DNA from: Rhodoplanes sp049284695
GTDB taxonomy: Bacteria > Pseudomonadota > Alphaproteobacteria > Rhizobiales > Xanthobacteraceae
DNA: 14,250 nucleotides
Assembly: GCA_049284695.1 (NCBI GenBank)
Contig: JBAPYK010000389.1
Location: 1-14,250 of the forward strand
Direction: 5' to 3'
How positions within the stretch are numbered: position 1 is the stretch's first letter; the number at the start of each line of letters is the position of its first letter. The notes below the pieces were generated by a model. That model saw nothing but the letters and a program-made list of their open reading frames with translations, was not told where the DNA came from and did no database searches. Shown one piece after another: positions 13,702-14,250 of this stretch. The position numbers and the translations under genes are program-made.

Positions 13702-14250
13702 ATGCACCGCTACCGCTCCCATACTTGCGGCGAACTGCGCGCGAGCCATGTCGGCGAGGACGTGCGCCTGTCCGGCTGGTGCCACCGCATTCGCGATCAC
13801 GGCGGCGTGCTGTTCGTCGATCTGCGCGACCATTACGGCATCACGCAATGCGTCATCGACCCGGATTCGCCGGCCTTCCCGGCAGCTGAGACGTTGCGTT
13901 CGGAATGGGTGGTCAGGATCGACGGCAAGCTGCGGCTGCGTCCGGCCGGCACGGAAAATCCCGATCTGCCGACCGGCGCGGTCGAGGTCTATGCCGCCGA
14001 GATCGAAGTGCTCGGCCCCGCCGCCGAACTGCCGATGCCGGTGTTCGGCGAGCAGGAATATCCCGAGGACATAAGGCTGCGCTATCGCTTCCTCGACCTG
14101 CGGCGCGAGCGCCTGCATCGCAACATCATGCTGCGCGGGGCGATCATCGACTCGATCCGGCGGCGCATGAAGGAGCAGGGCTTCTTCGAGTTCCAGACGC
14201 CGATCCTCACCGCATCGAGCCCCGAGGGTGCGCGCGATTTCCTGGTGCCG
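13702..14250 (+). CDS. aspS: Aspartyl-tRNA synthetase, N-terminal part (cut by window edge)
   Basis: The first 183 residues, beginning MHRYRSHTCGELRASHVGE, are the N-terminus of a class II bacterial AspRS, which charges tRNA with aspartate. Residues 1-105 are the OB-fold anticodon-binding domain (LSGWCHRIRDHGGVLFVDLRD at 23-43, described here in outline; FVDLRD ends it). IRLRYRFLDLRRERLHRN marks the linker, and RRRMKEQGFFEFQTPILT is motif 1, followed by SSPEGARDFLVP at the window end. H33 and G83 occupy the positions that distinguish non-discriminating AspRS enzymes, such as that of Pseudomonas aeruginosa, from the discriminating E. coli type. The ATG has GGAAAG (13691-13696) five bases upstream. 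The gene is divergent from the ThDP enzyme. Confidence 0.96.
   Translation, partial: MHRYRSHTCGELRASHVGEDVRLSGWCHRIRDHGGVLFVDLRDHYGITQCVIDPDSPAFPAAETLRSEWVVRIDGKLRLRPAGTENPDLPTGAVEVYAAEIEVLGPAAELPMPVFGEQEYPEDIRLRYRFLDLRRERLHRNIMLRGAIIDSIRRRMKEQGFFEFQTPILTASSPEGARDFLVP

Noticed and set aside
1..14250. CRISPR array, insertion sequence, tRNA, rRNA, toxin-antitoxin or phage genes
   Set aside because: Both strands were read for regular repeats, transposase motifs, terminal inverted repeats and cloverleaf patterns; none was found.

Overview
The window looks like chromosomal DNA of a high-GC alphaproteobacterium, probably in the order Hyphomicrobiales (Rhizobiales). The protein sequences and the gene set purN, purM, CDP-alcohol phosphatidyltransferase, HdaA-like ATPase, ppk, ppx, rnd and aspS support this. 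The genus cannot be fixed by eye. Genes are tightly packed, and no insertion sequence, CRISPR array, tRNA or rRNA was seen.

Layout. The left edge (1-335, minus) holds the N-terminus of a P2-type cation-pumping ATPase. A gap of about 400 bp with no convincing gene follows, ending in a perfect inverted repeat before a cold-shock protein gene (733-936, plus) that has a clear intrinsic terminator. The purine genes purM and purN lie on the minus strand (2806 to 1062). Divergent from them is a plus-strand run: a CDP-alcohol phosphatidyltransferase overlapping an HdaA/DnaA-like ATPase (2914-4181), then ppk and ppx (4335-8073), which overlap by 8 bp. rnd (RNase D) converges on ppx with a 9-bp tail overlap. 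Beyond rnd are two more minus-strand genes: a P1B-type metal ATPase with a C-terminal hemerythrin-like domain (9442-11733) and a thiamine-diphosphate enzyme related to acetolactate synthase (11854-13482). The right edge carries the first 183 codons of aspS (plus).

How the genes work together. purM and purN encode two steps of inosinate synthesis. ppk and ppx make and degrade polyphosphate. A hairpin inside the ppk end pairs with the ppx ribosome-binding site, so ppx translation may depend on ppk translation, and a Pho-box-like direct repeat lies upstream of ppk. The HdaA-like protein carries a sliding-clamp-binding motif and probably links replication-fork status to DnaA control. The metal ATPase and the thiamine-diphosphate enzyme sit between rnd and aspS, which I recall as close neighbours in related genomes, so they look like an accessory insertion.

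The most notable item is the metal ATPase. Its TPC(x)6P transmembrane motif, lack of an N-terminal metal-binding domain and hemerythrin-like tail match the P1B-5 group typified by Sinorhizobium meliloti Nia. Its thiamine-diphosphate neighbour has no assignable substrate. I saw no clearly new multi-gene system. The best leads are this pair of genes and several small regulatory structures.
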